From: Kappaphycus alvarezii
Lineage: Eukaryota > Rhodophyta > Florideophyceae > Gigartinales > Solieriaceae
DNA length: 64,000 nt
NCBI GenBank assembly: GCA_002205965.3
Contig: NADL03000657.1
Location: 1,798,001-1,862,000 of the forward strand
Direction of reading: 5' to 3'
The translations under genes and the position numbers were made by a program. Within the stretch, counting starts at the first letter, position 1. Every line of letters begins with the position of its first letter. The notes under the pieces were generated by a model. That model saw only the letters and a program-made list of their open reading frames with translations, ran no database searches and was not told where the DNA came from. Shown piece by piece: positions 11,569 through 21,269 of this stretch.

Positions 11569-12069
11569 GGAAGATGTCTTAGAGGGAACTATGAACAGAT
11601 AGGTGCAAACGGCATTAACATCAGAACATAACGAGGGTTCTGTGTACCTCTGAAAGTCAAAAAGGCTGGAAGAGATGTCAAGACTCCAAGAGGAATGGTG
11701 AAAAGGTTTTCTGGACCTATCTGTTACGATCGATGCAGCAGATTACTACCAAGCAGTAGGAAACCTTCACCATGTGTGATTTAAAAAGGCATTTTCACTG
11801 CAACACCACTGAAATCCGTCAATGGAAGGTGTTCCAAGATGCCAACAGTCACTTTGGCATCGATGCGATTGTGACCGTACCCATATATAAAAGCATCACA
11901 ATCTAAGTCCCTGAGTTTGAACTCGATACCTAGAGCATTGCATAGGGCAGAGGTTGCAAGTTATCCACTAATGCTGCGAGGAAAGTCAGGGTTGACGATC
12001 TGGTTTGAGTCTTATTTGCTATGAAAGATGTCCGACGGAGCCCCGCGCGAAGCAACGTAACTCATTTCC

Positions 12070-12310
12070 TTTTTTGAACACCGGAGCCTGTCCGAAAAAA
12101 TCCGAACAAGAATTTTTTGTCTTCGGGCTTGTAAGATGCAACATGGGCCCTTTTCTTCTTCTTTGAGTTGATTAGTGCCTTGCAATCCTCATCTCCACGA
12201 TAGTGCCCAGGATCTTCGCATTCGTACCAAACCTGATCATGATTCCCTGATAGCGAATTACCGCGGAATCTGTTAGAGGAAGAGTCTTTTCGTTTACGTC
12301 CGTTCCGACC
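12070..12310 (-). pseudogene. Copia gag nucleocapsid-like remnant
   Basis: One minus-strand frame reads KRKDSSSNRFRGN, then WYECEDPGHYRGDEDC, then KKKKRAH before a stop near 12070. Basic and Ser/Asn-rich DNA-binding sequence around a Cys-Gly-His-Cys cluster is the layout of a retroviral-type zinc knuckle. The first Cys of the CCHC box is missing or displaced. It lies upstream of the integrase on the same strand, as expected for gag. Confidence 0.5.
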
Positions 12311-13600
12311 TCCAGGCTGGAGATGACTGCTGCTTTATACAACTTAGGACTGGATGGGTGGGTCGACATGACTTTCTCCAGATTGATTACTAAGATGAGT
12401 CGAGAAGAACATATTAACATTTTTGCCGAGCATGACTTGCACATCCTTCCTTGAAACAGACGTCGATTCTATAATAGATGCAGTAGTCAGGTTTCGGAGG
12501 AAAAGCACAGCGTCGTCCAAGTTCAAGCGGCAGGGATGGCTTTGGGACAGGAAAAGCTCAGCTATTTGTTTGTAAAGATGTCGCTGGTTGGAGGTTAATC
12601 ACCCGAAGGATTCCCTGGATATTTTGTTGAACTGAACAAATCGACAGAGAGACTGCATGAACGGTAGGAAGGTTAGCAGAATCCGGGTCTGAGAGCACCT
12701 TGCGTAACTCTTCTAAGCTCGATGCGGAAAACTTAGAGATTGGTCCTTCTGCTCTTCTTCTTCCTTCCTGGCTCTTGTATCAGCGTGCGCAATGAGCTGT
12801 AGCTTGGAATTTGTAAGCGTTCCTTCTTCCAACATGCTAGCATTGTTAAAATGGTTATTTCCAAAACTGCACCAATCGGGGAAGGAGAAGTGGCATGGGA
12901 ATAGAGCAGATGCTAAGCCACAAGACCACGAAAACGGGAAACAAAAGTTGACAACTTTTCTTCCTTCTCACGACGGCATCCTGTGACTTTCTGATAGGAC
13001 AAAATGAGGCTAGTCACCGTTGAAATCAGCGGATCTACGGGAGGAGTCGTTGACTACCGTGCCACCCAGGAAATTAATAAACTGTGAATATGTTGCCCTT
13101 CATCTAGGGTTACTAATGACTGGGCGACGGCGGAACATTTCCCGCCATACCACAATAACCCCATCGCTAAAGTTCCGCTGCCTTTGGATCACTGTAACAC
13201 ATAGACCTTGAAATGCCATTACAACGCAGGTTCAATTTTGCCAACAAGACCTTTGCTTGGTTTGCATCACAATATCCATTCGCAAGATTACGTTGACAAC
13301 ATAGCCCTTTAGTTGGCTTTTCGGAAGGAGTCCAATAAATGTTTCACCACACTACAGCAACTTGTGCGTGCGTGCTGCTGGGCTCGAGTTCCGGTTTGGG
13401 GACCCCCTCCTCGTCTAACCTCCACCCCTGCAGGCCCTGTTGCATGTGACATCTTGAAACAGTTGAAATGGCCTTTGCAACCCGGGTACATGCCATCATG
13501 CTGAATACATAACGTTGGGACGCCCAGTGTCAGATTACTTTGAATGTATGCGTCCATTGAATACCCGCAGGGCTGAAGTGTCGCTAGGTGGAAGGCAAGT
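12311..13600. other. No gene recognised; upstream side of the Copia element
   Basis: Further minus-strand frames at 12344-12526 may be gag remains, but they have no motif. From about 12.8 kb I see nothing coding. The dispersed 20-mer at 12835-12854 is listed separately. Confidence 0.35.
12835..12854 (+). repeat. Dispersed 20-bp motif, copy 3
   Basis: It differs at one position from the copy at 2548-2567 and is on the same strand. Confidence 0.45.
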
Positions 13601-13604
13601 GCAC

Positions 13605-13685
13605 CTTCACCCTGCAGGATATTCCGGGCCACAACCGACCACATCATTCAAATATTAAATCACCCCGCATTTTCCCCTTCGAAGT
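13605..13685 (+). repeat. 3' end of a REL-type non-LTR element (remnant)
   Basis: About 65 bases here, including GGCCACAACCGACCACATC and CACCCCGCATT, match the minus-strand DNA at about 27420-27490 with roughly four in five bases identical by eye. At 27.4-27.7 kb this segment directly follows the end of a REL endonuclease frame, so it is the 3' untranslated end of that family. A shorter, weaker match lies at 14410-14450, again right after a REL frame. Confidence 0.55.
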
Positions 13686-13739
13686 CAACCGTCGACCATA
13701 TACAGTACGGTAAGTGCCGCAGCTGAAAATCAACAGAGG

Positions 13740-14355
13740 GTTGGTAGCCTTTGGCATCGGTTTTTAGATGTAGTAGAGACCATTTTCCTCATTTGTTTCA
13801 CATCTCCTTGGTGTGGTCCTCGACTGCTACGGGGATCATCTCGTGCACTGCCTGTATGACGGGCAACGAACTCGACGACACGACCTTCAAGTCGTCCTCC
13901 TCGCCCAAGACCTGCAGAAAGCAGCCTGTCACCCTGCCATCGAGCAGCGACAGGGGCTTCACCGCATAAGGCCGGATATGCAGGCAAGGGGTAGCAACAG
14001 AGGAACGGACTTTTTTGACGTAACGTTCGTCAATCCTCTTGCGCCTTCTAATAGGAGAATGCGTGCTTTCAATTCACTCACCTCCCTCAATGCAGCAATT
14101 TCCGCCAAGCGTAGGAGGTATGAGCCTCTGCTCGCAACTTCTGCTAGAGGAAAGCTTGTGCATATCCCAATTTCTACCCTCGGAGGCTGGCACCCAGAAT
14201 CGTACGCAGTGCTAATCGATCTCGCGCGGAACGTGGCCGTCCGAGCGATGGAGACGTATGGGAAGGTTAGAGCGGTGCTTACTCAAAGGCACGCTGCCAC
14301 GGCCGTCATGAATAACGCGGCATGCTTGCTCGCTGGCATTGAGCCGGCCCTGTAA
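13740..14355 (+). pseudogene. REL endonuclease domain of a non-LTR retroelement, 5'-truncated
   Basis: One clean frame runs to TAA at 14353-14355. It holds a Cys/His cluster (LDCYGDHLVHC), a histidine helix (RRHD) and the restriction-like nuclease motifs: RPDM (Asp 55 counting from 13813), TDFFDVTFVNP (Asp 69) and SAKRRRYEPL (Lys 99). It ends with IPISTLGGWHPESYAVL and a helical tail. The domain nicks target DNA to prime reverse transcription in REL-type non-LTR elements. The reverse transcriptase is absent upstream, which is usual for 5'-truncated insertions. The same tail recurs at 17.4 kb and, reversed, at 27.6 kb. Confidence 0.75.
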
Positions 14356-14481
14356 GGAATGTTATTTAGTGCACCCATCAATGACGACTTCTCCCGCACA
14401 TCGCACTAGCAGCGTGGATACAACTGACCACATCTTCCATACGTTAAAATAACCCAAACATTTACACCGTGGTATGTCCCT
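14356..14481 (+). other. 3' untranslated end of the preceding element and junction
   Basis: After the stop, the DNA around 14410-14450 (CAACTGACCACATCTTCC) matches the 3' end seen at 13.6 and 27.4 kb. The next element begins within a few tens of bases, so two 5'-truncated copies stand head to tail. Confidence 0.45.
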
Positions 14482-14487
14482 TCAAGC

Positions 14488-14990
14488 CCTCTGCTCTCAC
14501 CAAAGCCGCCCACGCCCCCTGTGGTACTCCAGAGACCCGAGTTCCACGATCACGTCTTGGTCCAGATAGATGCTCGCAACGCTTTCAATTGCATCTCCCG
14601 CCAGCGCATTCTGGAAGCCGTACAGACACATGCCCCAGGCCTCGCACGGTGGGTACACTCTTGTTACGATGCTCCTACAGAGCTTGCTTTCGGACCCTAC
14701 TATGTCCGTAGTTCAGAGGGCACTCAGCAAGGTGATCCCCTCGGTCCCTTGCTCTTTGCCCTGGCTCTCCATCCGCTCTTGCTATCGTTACAGGAGAAGT
14801 TCTCACCTGCCCTGAACGCTTGGTACGCAGATGACGGTAACATTGTTCTTCCTCGATCCCAAGCCGCTGCTGCCATCCGTTTCATCCAGCTTGAAGGAGG
14901 TCCACTAGGGTTCCAGCTCAACCTTGCCAAGACCCAAGTTTACGGCTTCTCCCCTTCCCACTCCCCTTTGGCACTTCCTTGCCCCTTTTC
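14488..14990 (+). pseudogene. Non-LTR reverse transcriptase palm
   Basis: The frame is open on the left without an ATG, as expected for a 5'-truncated copy. Motif A is VLVQIDARNAFNCI (Asp codon at 14569-14571). Motif B is EGTQQGDPLGPLLFAL. Motif C is WYADDGN (YADD at 14824-14835). It continues through LGFQLNLAKTQVYGF, the motif D and E region. All catalytic Asp residues are intact. Beyond about 14975 this frame loses sense while another frame takes over, so a one-base change in the run of T and C bases at 14966-14992 splits the enzyme. Confidence 0.85.
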
Positions 14991-16385
14991 AACCCCCCTG
15001 GTTTTATCGTGCTGGGATCCCCGATTGGCTCGGACGCTTTTGTTTCCCAATTTTTCGCAGGCCGCCAAAACGAAGTTGACCGCATCTTCCAATCCCTTCG
15101 AGACTTGGATGATGCTCAATTGGCTTTCCACTTACACCGCTTCTGCGCGAACGCCTCCAAGGTCATGCACTTGCTGCGTACGCTTCCCTCCACTCAATCT
15201 GCGGTTCTCGCCGCTAGCTTCGATCAGAAGCAGAGGGAAGCGTTCCACCAATTGCAGCTGCCCTGTCCAGAGCGAGCCTGGCTCCAAGCCTCTCTCCCCT
15301 TCTCAATGGGCGGTCTAGGTCTCCTGCAAACTTCAGGCATTACCGAGGCTGCATACGCAGCATCTGTAATTGATTCTTTTCGACTTATCTCCGACCTGCT
15401 TACCCTTTCCCAGGACCGCCACTTGGAAGAGATCCCTCGGTCTGCCATCTCGCTCTTATCCTCCCGCCACCCGCAGCTGTCTTCGTCGCTTACAGCTACG
15501 GCTCTTTTCGAGCGTTGTTCATCGCCGGTCCCCGGCGAAAGGCTCCAGTCTGCGATCACAACTGAACTCATGCTATCGAAGTCCGATAGCTTGTTCTCGT
15601 CCGCGGCAGCCCACGACCGAGCACGGCTCCTCTCCGTGCGCACATCCTCCGCATCGACTGTTTTCTCTTCGCTTCCTCACCCCCACCGCGGTACGTACAT
15701 GTCCTCTTCCGCCTGGAAAGTCGCTCTGGCTCTACGTCTCGGCATCGCGCTATTCCCTGGATCTACTCGCTGTCCGGTCTGCTCCCGCCGCTCGGCCGAC
15801 ATCGCACCCGTCTTAGATCCAAGTGGTCAACACGCGTTGACCTGCAAATACGAAGACGGGATGACTCGTCGTCACCACATCCTCCGCAACGTTCTTGCCC
15901 GCTACTGCAAGGAAGTTGGGATCGTCGCCCTCGTCGAACATCCGCTCCTCCACCAGGTTCCCGACTCATCTGGGCATTCGGAGTCCCCCGTGCTACGAAT
16001 GGATATCTACATACCCGCTGCATACGGGCTTCACAGTACCGATATAGCCGTCGACGTTACTGTTGCCCACCCCTCCGCACGCCGCCACATTTCGCCAAGT
16101 ACGGTTACTGCCGGCGCCGCCGCGACACTCGCAGAGCGCGAGAAACATCGTCATTACGGCACTTACTGCAACCGAAACGATATCCTCCTCTCCCCCGTCG
16201 GGATTGATATCTATGGCGCCTTGGGCGACGACGGTAAGGCTTTTTTCCGCCGCCTTGCTTCCTTCGCTGCTTCTCGTCGCGGTTCCTCCCCTCAACAGGA
16301 GCTCCGCGACTTCGTTACCCGTTTTGCATTTAGTCTCCAAATAATGCAGGCGCGACAAGTTTCTACCCGCCGCCTGCATCCGTAG
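14979..16385 (+). CDS. Non-LTR element C-terminal part: thumb region, zinc finger, REL endonuclease
   Basis: This 468-codon frame continues the reverse transcriptase after the frame change. It opens with FIVLGSPIGSDAF, typical of the segment after motif E. The middle has LPFSMGGLGLLQTSGITEAA, a conserved Gly-rich signature of these elements. CPVC (residues 265-268) and HALTC (285-289) make a Cys-Cys-His-Cys cluster. The nuclease follows with LRMDIYIP (Asp 342), DIAVDVTVAHP (Asp 359) and EREKHRHYG (Lys 389). It ends at TAG 16383-16385. The first ATG shown is probably not used; translation would come from the upstream frame. It is intact over its full length, so the insertion is fairly young. 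Confidence 0.8.
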   Translation: MPLFNPPGFIVLGSPIGSDAFVSQFFAGRQNEVDRIFQSLRDLDDAQLAFHLHRFCANASKVMHLLRTLPSTQSAVLAASFDQKQREAFHQLQLPCPERAWLQASLPFSMGGLGLLQTSGITEAAYAASVIDSFRLISDLLTLSQDRHLEEIPRSAISLLSSRHPQLSSSLTATALFERCSSPVPGERLQSAITTELMLSKSDSLFSSAAAHDRARLLSVRTSSASTVFSSLPHPHRGTYMSSSAWKVALALRLGIALFPGSTRCPVCSRRSADIAPVLDPSGQHALTCKYEDGMTRRHHILRNVLARYCKEVGIVALVEHPLLHQVPDSSGHSESPVLRMDIYIPAAYGLHSTDIAVDVTVAHPSARRHISPSTVTAGAAATLAEREKHRHYGTYCNRNDILLSPVGIDIYGALGDDGKAFFRRLASFAASRRGSSPQQELRDFVTRFAFSLQIMQARQVSTRRLHP

Positions 16386-16433
16386 TTAATTTATGAATAC
16401 CCTCCGCACGCCTCTGTGCGACATTGTACGACA

Positions 16434-16439
16434 AATAAA
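16434..16439 (+). terminator. AATAAA polyadenylation-type signal
   Basis: AATAAA lies 49 bases after the stop of the retroelement ORF. The position fits the 3' end of the element transcript. Confidence 0.4.
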
Positions 16440-16450
16440 GATCTACCACC

Positions 16451-17190
16451 CTGTGGTACCGCAGATGCGGCCCATCGCTCGCAGATCCCGGACGTCTAGC
16501 TAAAGGTTTCCCGGTGTGCCCCCCTTTGACCTGGTCCCCGAGCTCTCAGCTTCCGGTCCCAACCGGTCGCCTTCAACTCGCTCGGCGCACTCCTGCCACC
16601 ATTCGCCTCCTCGAAGACCCATCGCCCGCATCGCCCGCCGCTACCACGCGTCCGACAATGAGATCCGCCGACGCAACTATCAGCGTCTCAGCACGGTTGT
16701 TTGGTCCTCGTCGGCCCAGGTCGGCTTTTCCCGTGCTCCACTGCATGCGGCTGATATTCCTCAACTGGTTAGCCGTCAGCTAAGTACAGCCCCTTCGGTG
16801 TATCCTAGAGAAAACATAGAAGGTAAATGTAATAAAACAGTGCACCGCGATCATGCTGAATCACCGAGAACTGCGCACATACCACACCACCTGACCTCCA
16901 AACGGGGCTCATGCGTGATACCCTATGTACTTTATGAAATGAAAGGTCCCCTGTTTCTTTCTCCACCACTCCCATCCTATGAATTACTGCATATCTCGCC
17001 CGGGTGGTAAGTCCCAAATCAGTCCAAGAGCATTATCAGTATCATTGCTAAGTGCAAGACTGCCACGTTTAACTTTTTATATTTGACCTGGGAGGCCTTT
17101 GCCAACTCCTCACATATGACTTAGCCAAGCTTCTCAGCATCCGGCCACGAAGACCGGTCCAAAAGGTCAAAACTGCACGAGGGCGAGCAT
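16451..17190. other. No gene recognised
   Basis: C-rich to about 16.8 kb. Open frames at 16514-17010 look arginine- and proline-rich without motifs and may be further element debris. Confidence 0.35.
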
Positions 17191-17194
17191 CAGG

Positions 17195-17685
17195 GGTATG
17201 GACGGAGCGGGGGAACGGATTTCCTTAACGTCACCTTATTGAAGCCTTTTCCTCCCTGAAATAGAACAACTTGTGGTTTCGACCATTTGTCATCCCTGAA
17301 TGCAACGAAATCTTCAAAGGTTAGAGTGTAGCAAGTCTTTATCGCCACTTGTGCTCGGTCCCTACATGCCACAATGCCGCACCCAAACTCGGCGGATGGC
17401 ACATGACTCATTCGAGGTTTTGAATGACGTGGCAAAGGACGGTGCTGCAAGAGACATGGAGACCTTCGGGCAAATTCGATCAGTGCTCATGCAACGACAC
17501 AATGCGGGAGCCGCTGCGTCAATGCAGCGCGTCTTGCGACTGACTTTATGCCATTCTAATAAGAGCGGCCTCTCCTGCTCGAAGATCGAGCGTGGATGTA
17601 CTTCCTCCCTCTCTGGAGTGAGCTGTCAGTACCTCCGAGCAGGGAAGCACCCAATAATATCCTCTTTCACGGTGTGTATCATATA
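17195..17685 (+). pseudogene. REL endonuclease remnant, heavily decayed
   Basis: Fragments in different plus-strand frames match the 13.7-kb REL domain in order: GTDF.NVT then KPF (17205-17260), HLSSLNA (17290), then SFEVLNDV, METFGQIRSVLMQRHNAGAA (17415-17520), which corresponds to METYGKVRAVLTQRHAATAV of the 13.7-kb copy. Stops and frame changes break it up. It is another 5'-truncated member of the same family in the same orientation. Confidence 0.6.
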
Positions 17686-17689
17686 AATT

Positions 17690-18974
17690 AACCTTTGGAC
17701 ACGCTGGTACTTTGCGCTCCGTCAGCAATAGCACAGGACGAGGCTGAAATTTTGCTTTGGTAAGGCCAAGAACGTTCACATCTTTTAACCTGAAATGCGA
17801 TAATTGCCACATTAGGATCTTAAAGCGCGCCTATTGAAATTCCACTGAAGCCTCCCTCTTTCCAGGTGGTCGCTTACGCGTAGCAGTGCATCAGTCATTT
17901 AACCAGGCCACTGCAAGCATTCTCGGTTCGCCGCTAGGATTAGATCCTTCATTAGCAGATTATCTCCAGACTATTGTAGAAATCAGCCTGCATTTAAATA
18001 TGCAAGTTACAAATAGAAAGCCTTAATCTTTTCTCTCCGGATTGCATTTGAGTGGGTCCTCTCTCGTAAATGCCCATTGATGGGCGTTCACGAGAGAGGA
18101 CCAGAGCGCTGATCAGCTCGAAAGTAGAGCTGAACTGAGATCACATTTCAGACTCTGAACTTCGTTTTATATAATCTCCCTCCCGACTAGACTGAATCTC
18201 TGCCGGAAATAGGTCAGACTAAATCTTTGCCGTACATGGTCATCATCAATGAAAACATAAGCAGATGATGCAAAAAAAATTGAAGTTTATGGATCAAATG
18301 ACTAATTCGTTTGGTATTGGCCATGAATTTTGAGGCTTTGGTTTACATCTGCTGCCCGTAGAAACTAAAGGGGAGCATGATTCGCCTTTAGTTGCCGATG
18401 GGGTGATAATTTAATGTAATCACGCTGGCATAGCGCTGGCAAATTCAATTCAGGTGATGACAACTTAATGGCGCTAGTGTGACGGGTGTCTGCTGCAAGA
18501 TCCGACTACAGTACAATTGCTAGCTACGAGGTAACCAGGTGGTCCACGTGGAACACGTGAAGGGTGGAGAATTTTCGTCATGTTCATGATAAAAATAGGT
18601 CGTAAATCATGGCGTTTTGTCCTATAGTGGCAGGATTTGCTTCTTAATTTCCGTTCTAATGCAGTATTCGACTGACCACGGCATTGAAAGTCGTGCAACC
18701 GTTTATGGTACTGTTCTAGCTAGCCACGGAAACCAGCATAACATGATTATGGCGAAGATCTTCCGATGTGTACGACACCCGATTGAAGGTCCAGAAAATT
18801 TAACCAAATCAGCTCAGAAAGCCGCGTGAGGGCACAATTTGGAAATGCATCAGCCGTGCAACAGCTGAAAGGTATCCATACATAAAATTCTTGATTTTTT
18901 TTGGCTAGCATGGAAAGATTGGGGTTGATTTACACTGGAAGAAACTATATTTAAGGAGTACATCTACGTTCGGG
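17690..18974. other. No gene recognised; contains one strong hairpin
   Basis: No frame here shows a motif. The hairpin at 18055-18102 is listed separately, and a weaker imperfect hairpin follows at about 18112-18145. Confidence 0.4.
18055..18102. repeat. 48-nt near-perfect hairpin
   Basis: GGTCCTCTCTCGT and ACGAGAGAGGACC form a 13-bp outer stem. The inner part (AATGCCCAT opposite ATGGGCGTT) pairs almost completely, leaving a two-base apex. Only one mismatch and one G-T pair remain over 23 or more base pairs. It could be a small hairpin RNA, a cruciform or the end of a mobile element. No T-run follows, so a terminator is unlikely. Confidence 0.75.
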
Positions 18975-19020
18975 TACAGTGCAGTGCAGTGCAGTGCAGT
19001 AATGTACTGTACTGTATTGA
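18975..19020. repeat. GCAGT tandem run next to GTAC palindromes
   Basis: Five units of the type (G)CAGT run from 18975 to 19000, followed at once by TGTACTGTACTGTA (19004-19017). It is the left edge of the region rich in GTACAGTAC-like palindromes. Confidence 0.7.
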
Positions 19021-19243
19021 ACACTGTACTTGAGAAAAGTCTGAAAAGCAGCAAGGCTGTACAGGTGAGTAGTGGCACTGTACAGTACTGTATGATAATG
19101 TGCCGAGGACTGCAATTATTTGTGAGAACGCCCTGCAAAAGCCAATTATGAATAATGAATCATAATTATAAGAATATCGGTTGTTATGTACAGTAGTTGC
19201 AGCGGCTTTTCGTGCCGCTCTCAGTTCGGGTCATCACTGTTCC

Positions 19244-19257
19244 GTACAGTACTGTAC
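19244..19257. repeat. Perfect 14-bp palindrome GTACAGTACTGTAC
   Basis: This is the clearest member of a family of GTAC-centred palindromes. Relatives lie at 19004, 19079, 19371-19399, 19683-19711, 22451, 22725-22743, 25964-25979, 26052-26070, 26196-26214, 30517-30547, 31284-31306 and 48939-48951. Confidence 0.75.
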
Positions 19258-19399
19258 TTTCTAAACCTGCACGAAATCGTGAAACGCTTGCTTCAATATC
19301 AAGGACAAATGGTGCTGCCTGTGTATGATACTGTATTGGCAGTTAAAATTGTTGATTCTGGAAGGCCACAATACTGTACTTACTGTACATACTGTACAA

Positions 19400-20890
19400 T
19401 GGTCGACGTGCCGTTGGCGGTGGGTGATCCCGACCGACGCGGTTGCACCGCGGTACTAGACTGTAATTATCCAACACGCTGTAAAGCCTTGCGGGATTGG
19501 AGTTGGGACAACCGCGGTGTCATTCAAGGGTATGCCATGCCAACATCTCGGAAAATGATGCTTAGTTCAAGCGAGAAATGTGGGCAACGGACGAGTGAGG
19601 TCACAAAGCCCCCGACTCGAAAGGGTAAAGGGTAAAGGGAGGTTGCCAGCATATTTTCGAAAGGGCGGCTAGTTTGGTGAATGCACTGTACCGTACATGT
19701 GTACTGTACCGAGTGTTGTAGAGTAAAGTATCGTTCGGCACATCTCCCGTCCATCCATTCTTTGAACGGGTTCATATGAATACAGCCAGCACCATACAGT
19801 GGCTCTGAAGAGTACAATATTTTTCATTACATGTTAGATGAAGCAGACGATAAAATACACGCACAGGCCGCCATGAGTTGATGTGTCCCTCGATGATTGC
19901 GAAAAGGGAGGGACAAGTGATGAGGTGTTTGTATCACATGCTAGGACCCTGACCATGACGTTGCCCAGACTATAGTGTCAACAATGTTGACTTGAATTTG
20001 TCATTTAGATTGTGCTTACAGTGTGAAAGTGTTCTTCTGTCTACACTATAGTTTGAGTGGAATAAAATTTCGAAAAAACAAGGAATCGATATAGTCGTGT
20101 ACAGCGTATGAAAACTTGGTGCAGCACCAGCATGGCCAACCAATGCACAGATGGCATACTTTACACCACACACTGTTTTGCGCTAGGACTTGAGTATGTC
20201 AGCAGGTCATTGGTGGAAATGTGGCCATCGTGGGGGGGCTAGCCTCATAGAAAAAAAGTTGCAACACGACAAAAAGAATCCAAGTGGCAGCCTTGCTGTC
20301 GTCCACAATTTGGCCACGCCTACAAAAACCGCCAAAAGGGGGATAACCTTAACCCTAGAATGGAAAATTAAACAAATGTAATGCATCAACATCCTGGCAA
20401 GACTCGAATTTAATTTTCAACATTGCTGTTGAACCAATCCTTTGTGTTTTTGAAATACGAAAATGTGCCCCTGCTGTAGCCCTGAGGGTGGAAGGTCCGT
20501 CGTGTGCCTTGCTGTTGTTTTTCACCCAACGCAAACCTCTTGTGCATCGCTGGCACTATCCCATATGCCCCTTATTTTTAATTTTTTTTTTCCGATAAAT
20601 CTACTGTCCAACGCACACCAGCGAAAGTACAGTAACCTTTCTATTCGCTTCAGTTTCGCTCCGTTGCCTGTTTTTTCCATTCATTGTCGTTGGCGTTCTC
20701 CGCACCGCGCTTTCCATTTTCACACAACGACGCAATCGCCAGCACTGTTATCTCGAAAACTCTTGCTTTTTCTCAACCCCTTGTCCTCATCCGCCCCCTC
20801 CCTGTTATCTCCCCACCCACATAAACCCATATTCCCTTCCCCACCATCCTCTACACGCACGATCTCAAGCCCCTTTTCCCCTCCCCGGTT
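19400..20890. other. Upstream region of the bZIP gene
   Basis: I see no coding motif here. The DNA becomes C-rich from about 20.6 kb, which fits a 5' leader of the gene that follows. There is no clear TATA box. Confidence 0.35.
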
Positions 20891-20894
20891 TCAA

Positions 20895-21269
20895 ATGGAA
20901 CCCAAACTTTCTGTCAACTTAACACCCCCCGTTCCTCCCATGCCCGGTCAACCCTGGACCGCCTCTACCACACCATCTCTAAAACTTATTTCCCCCACCC
21001 CTCCCTCCGCCACCGAGTGGCGCAACCCTCTGTCCGCCCAACCTCTGTCTGCCCAACCCACCCCCGCTACTCCCCCGCCTTTCTCCTCGCCTCCCCAGGC
21101 GTCTCTGGTGAAATCGCCGGTGCCGTCGATCAGCCTGCCACAACTCATTCCCTCTCCGACCTTTTCTCCGCCCCGGAATATCCCATCTGTTCTGTCAAGA
21201 CCTCCCCGCCCCGCCCACCCCTGTCACTTCAACACCACCACCCCCGAAACGACCTCCCGCTTCGAATAA
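20895..21269 (+). other. Possible alternative 5' exon or frame of the bZIP gene
   Basis: From ATG at 20895 a frame encodes a Pro/Ser-rich segment (starting MEPKLSVNLTPPVPPMPG) and overlaps the start of the bZIP frame in a different phase. Both are low-complexity, so codon sense cannot decide. I tested the best-looking donor and acceptor pair (GT at 21108, AG at 21347-21348), and it does not keep the frame. It is either the 5' leader or an N-terminus joined by an unseen splice. Confidence 0.3.

Larger units (their letters stand above)
8700..12310 (-). mobile_element. Decayed Ty1/Copia-type LTR retrotransposon
   Basis: Read on the minus strand from right to left, the remains appear in Copia order: a gag nucleocapsid-like segment (about 12.2 kb), the pre-integrase and integrase core (11.57-10.9 kb), a connecting region (10.7-10.4 kb), the reverse transcriptase (9.8-9.15 kb) and RNase H (9.13-8.7 kb). 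Integrase before reverse transcriptase distinguishes Copia from Gypsy. Every domain is broken by stops and frame changes, so the element is dead. No flanking long terminal repeats, primer binding site or polypurine tract could be identified. Copia clades of this general type are known from red algae and diatoms; the clade is not assigned here. Confidence 0.75.
14482..16450 (+). mobile_element. Non-LTR retrotransposon, reverse transcriptase plus REL endonuclease
   Basis: This is the best-preserved element of the window. It lacks the 5' part (ORF1 and the start of the reverse transcriptase). The palm, the thumb-like region, a Cys-x2-Cys zinc finger and a REL endonuclease remain in order. A single frame change separates the two coding parts, and an AATAAA follows the stop. 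No target-site duplication could be called by eye. The layout matches early-branching, REL-bearing non-LTR retrotransposons rather than APE-type LINEs. Confidence 0.8.

Noticed and set aside
13309..13647. 112-codon minus-strand frame
   Set aside because: It covers the plus-strand 3' remnant of a non-LTR element and has no motif of its own; probably chance.
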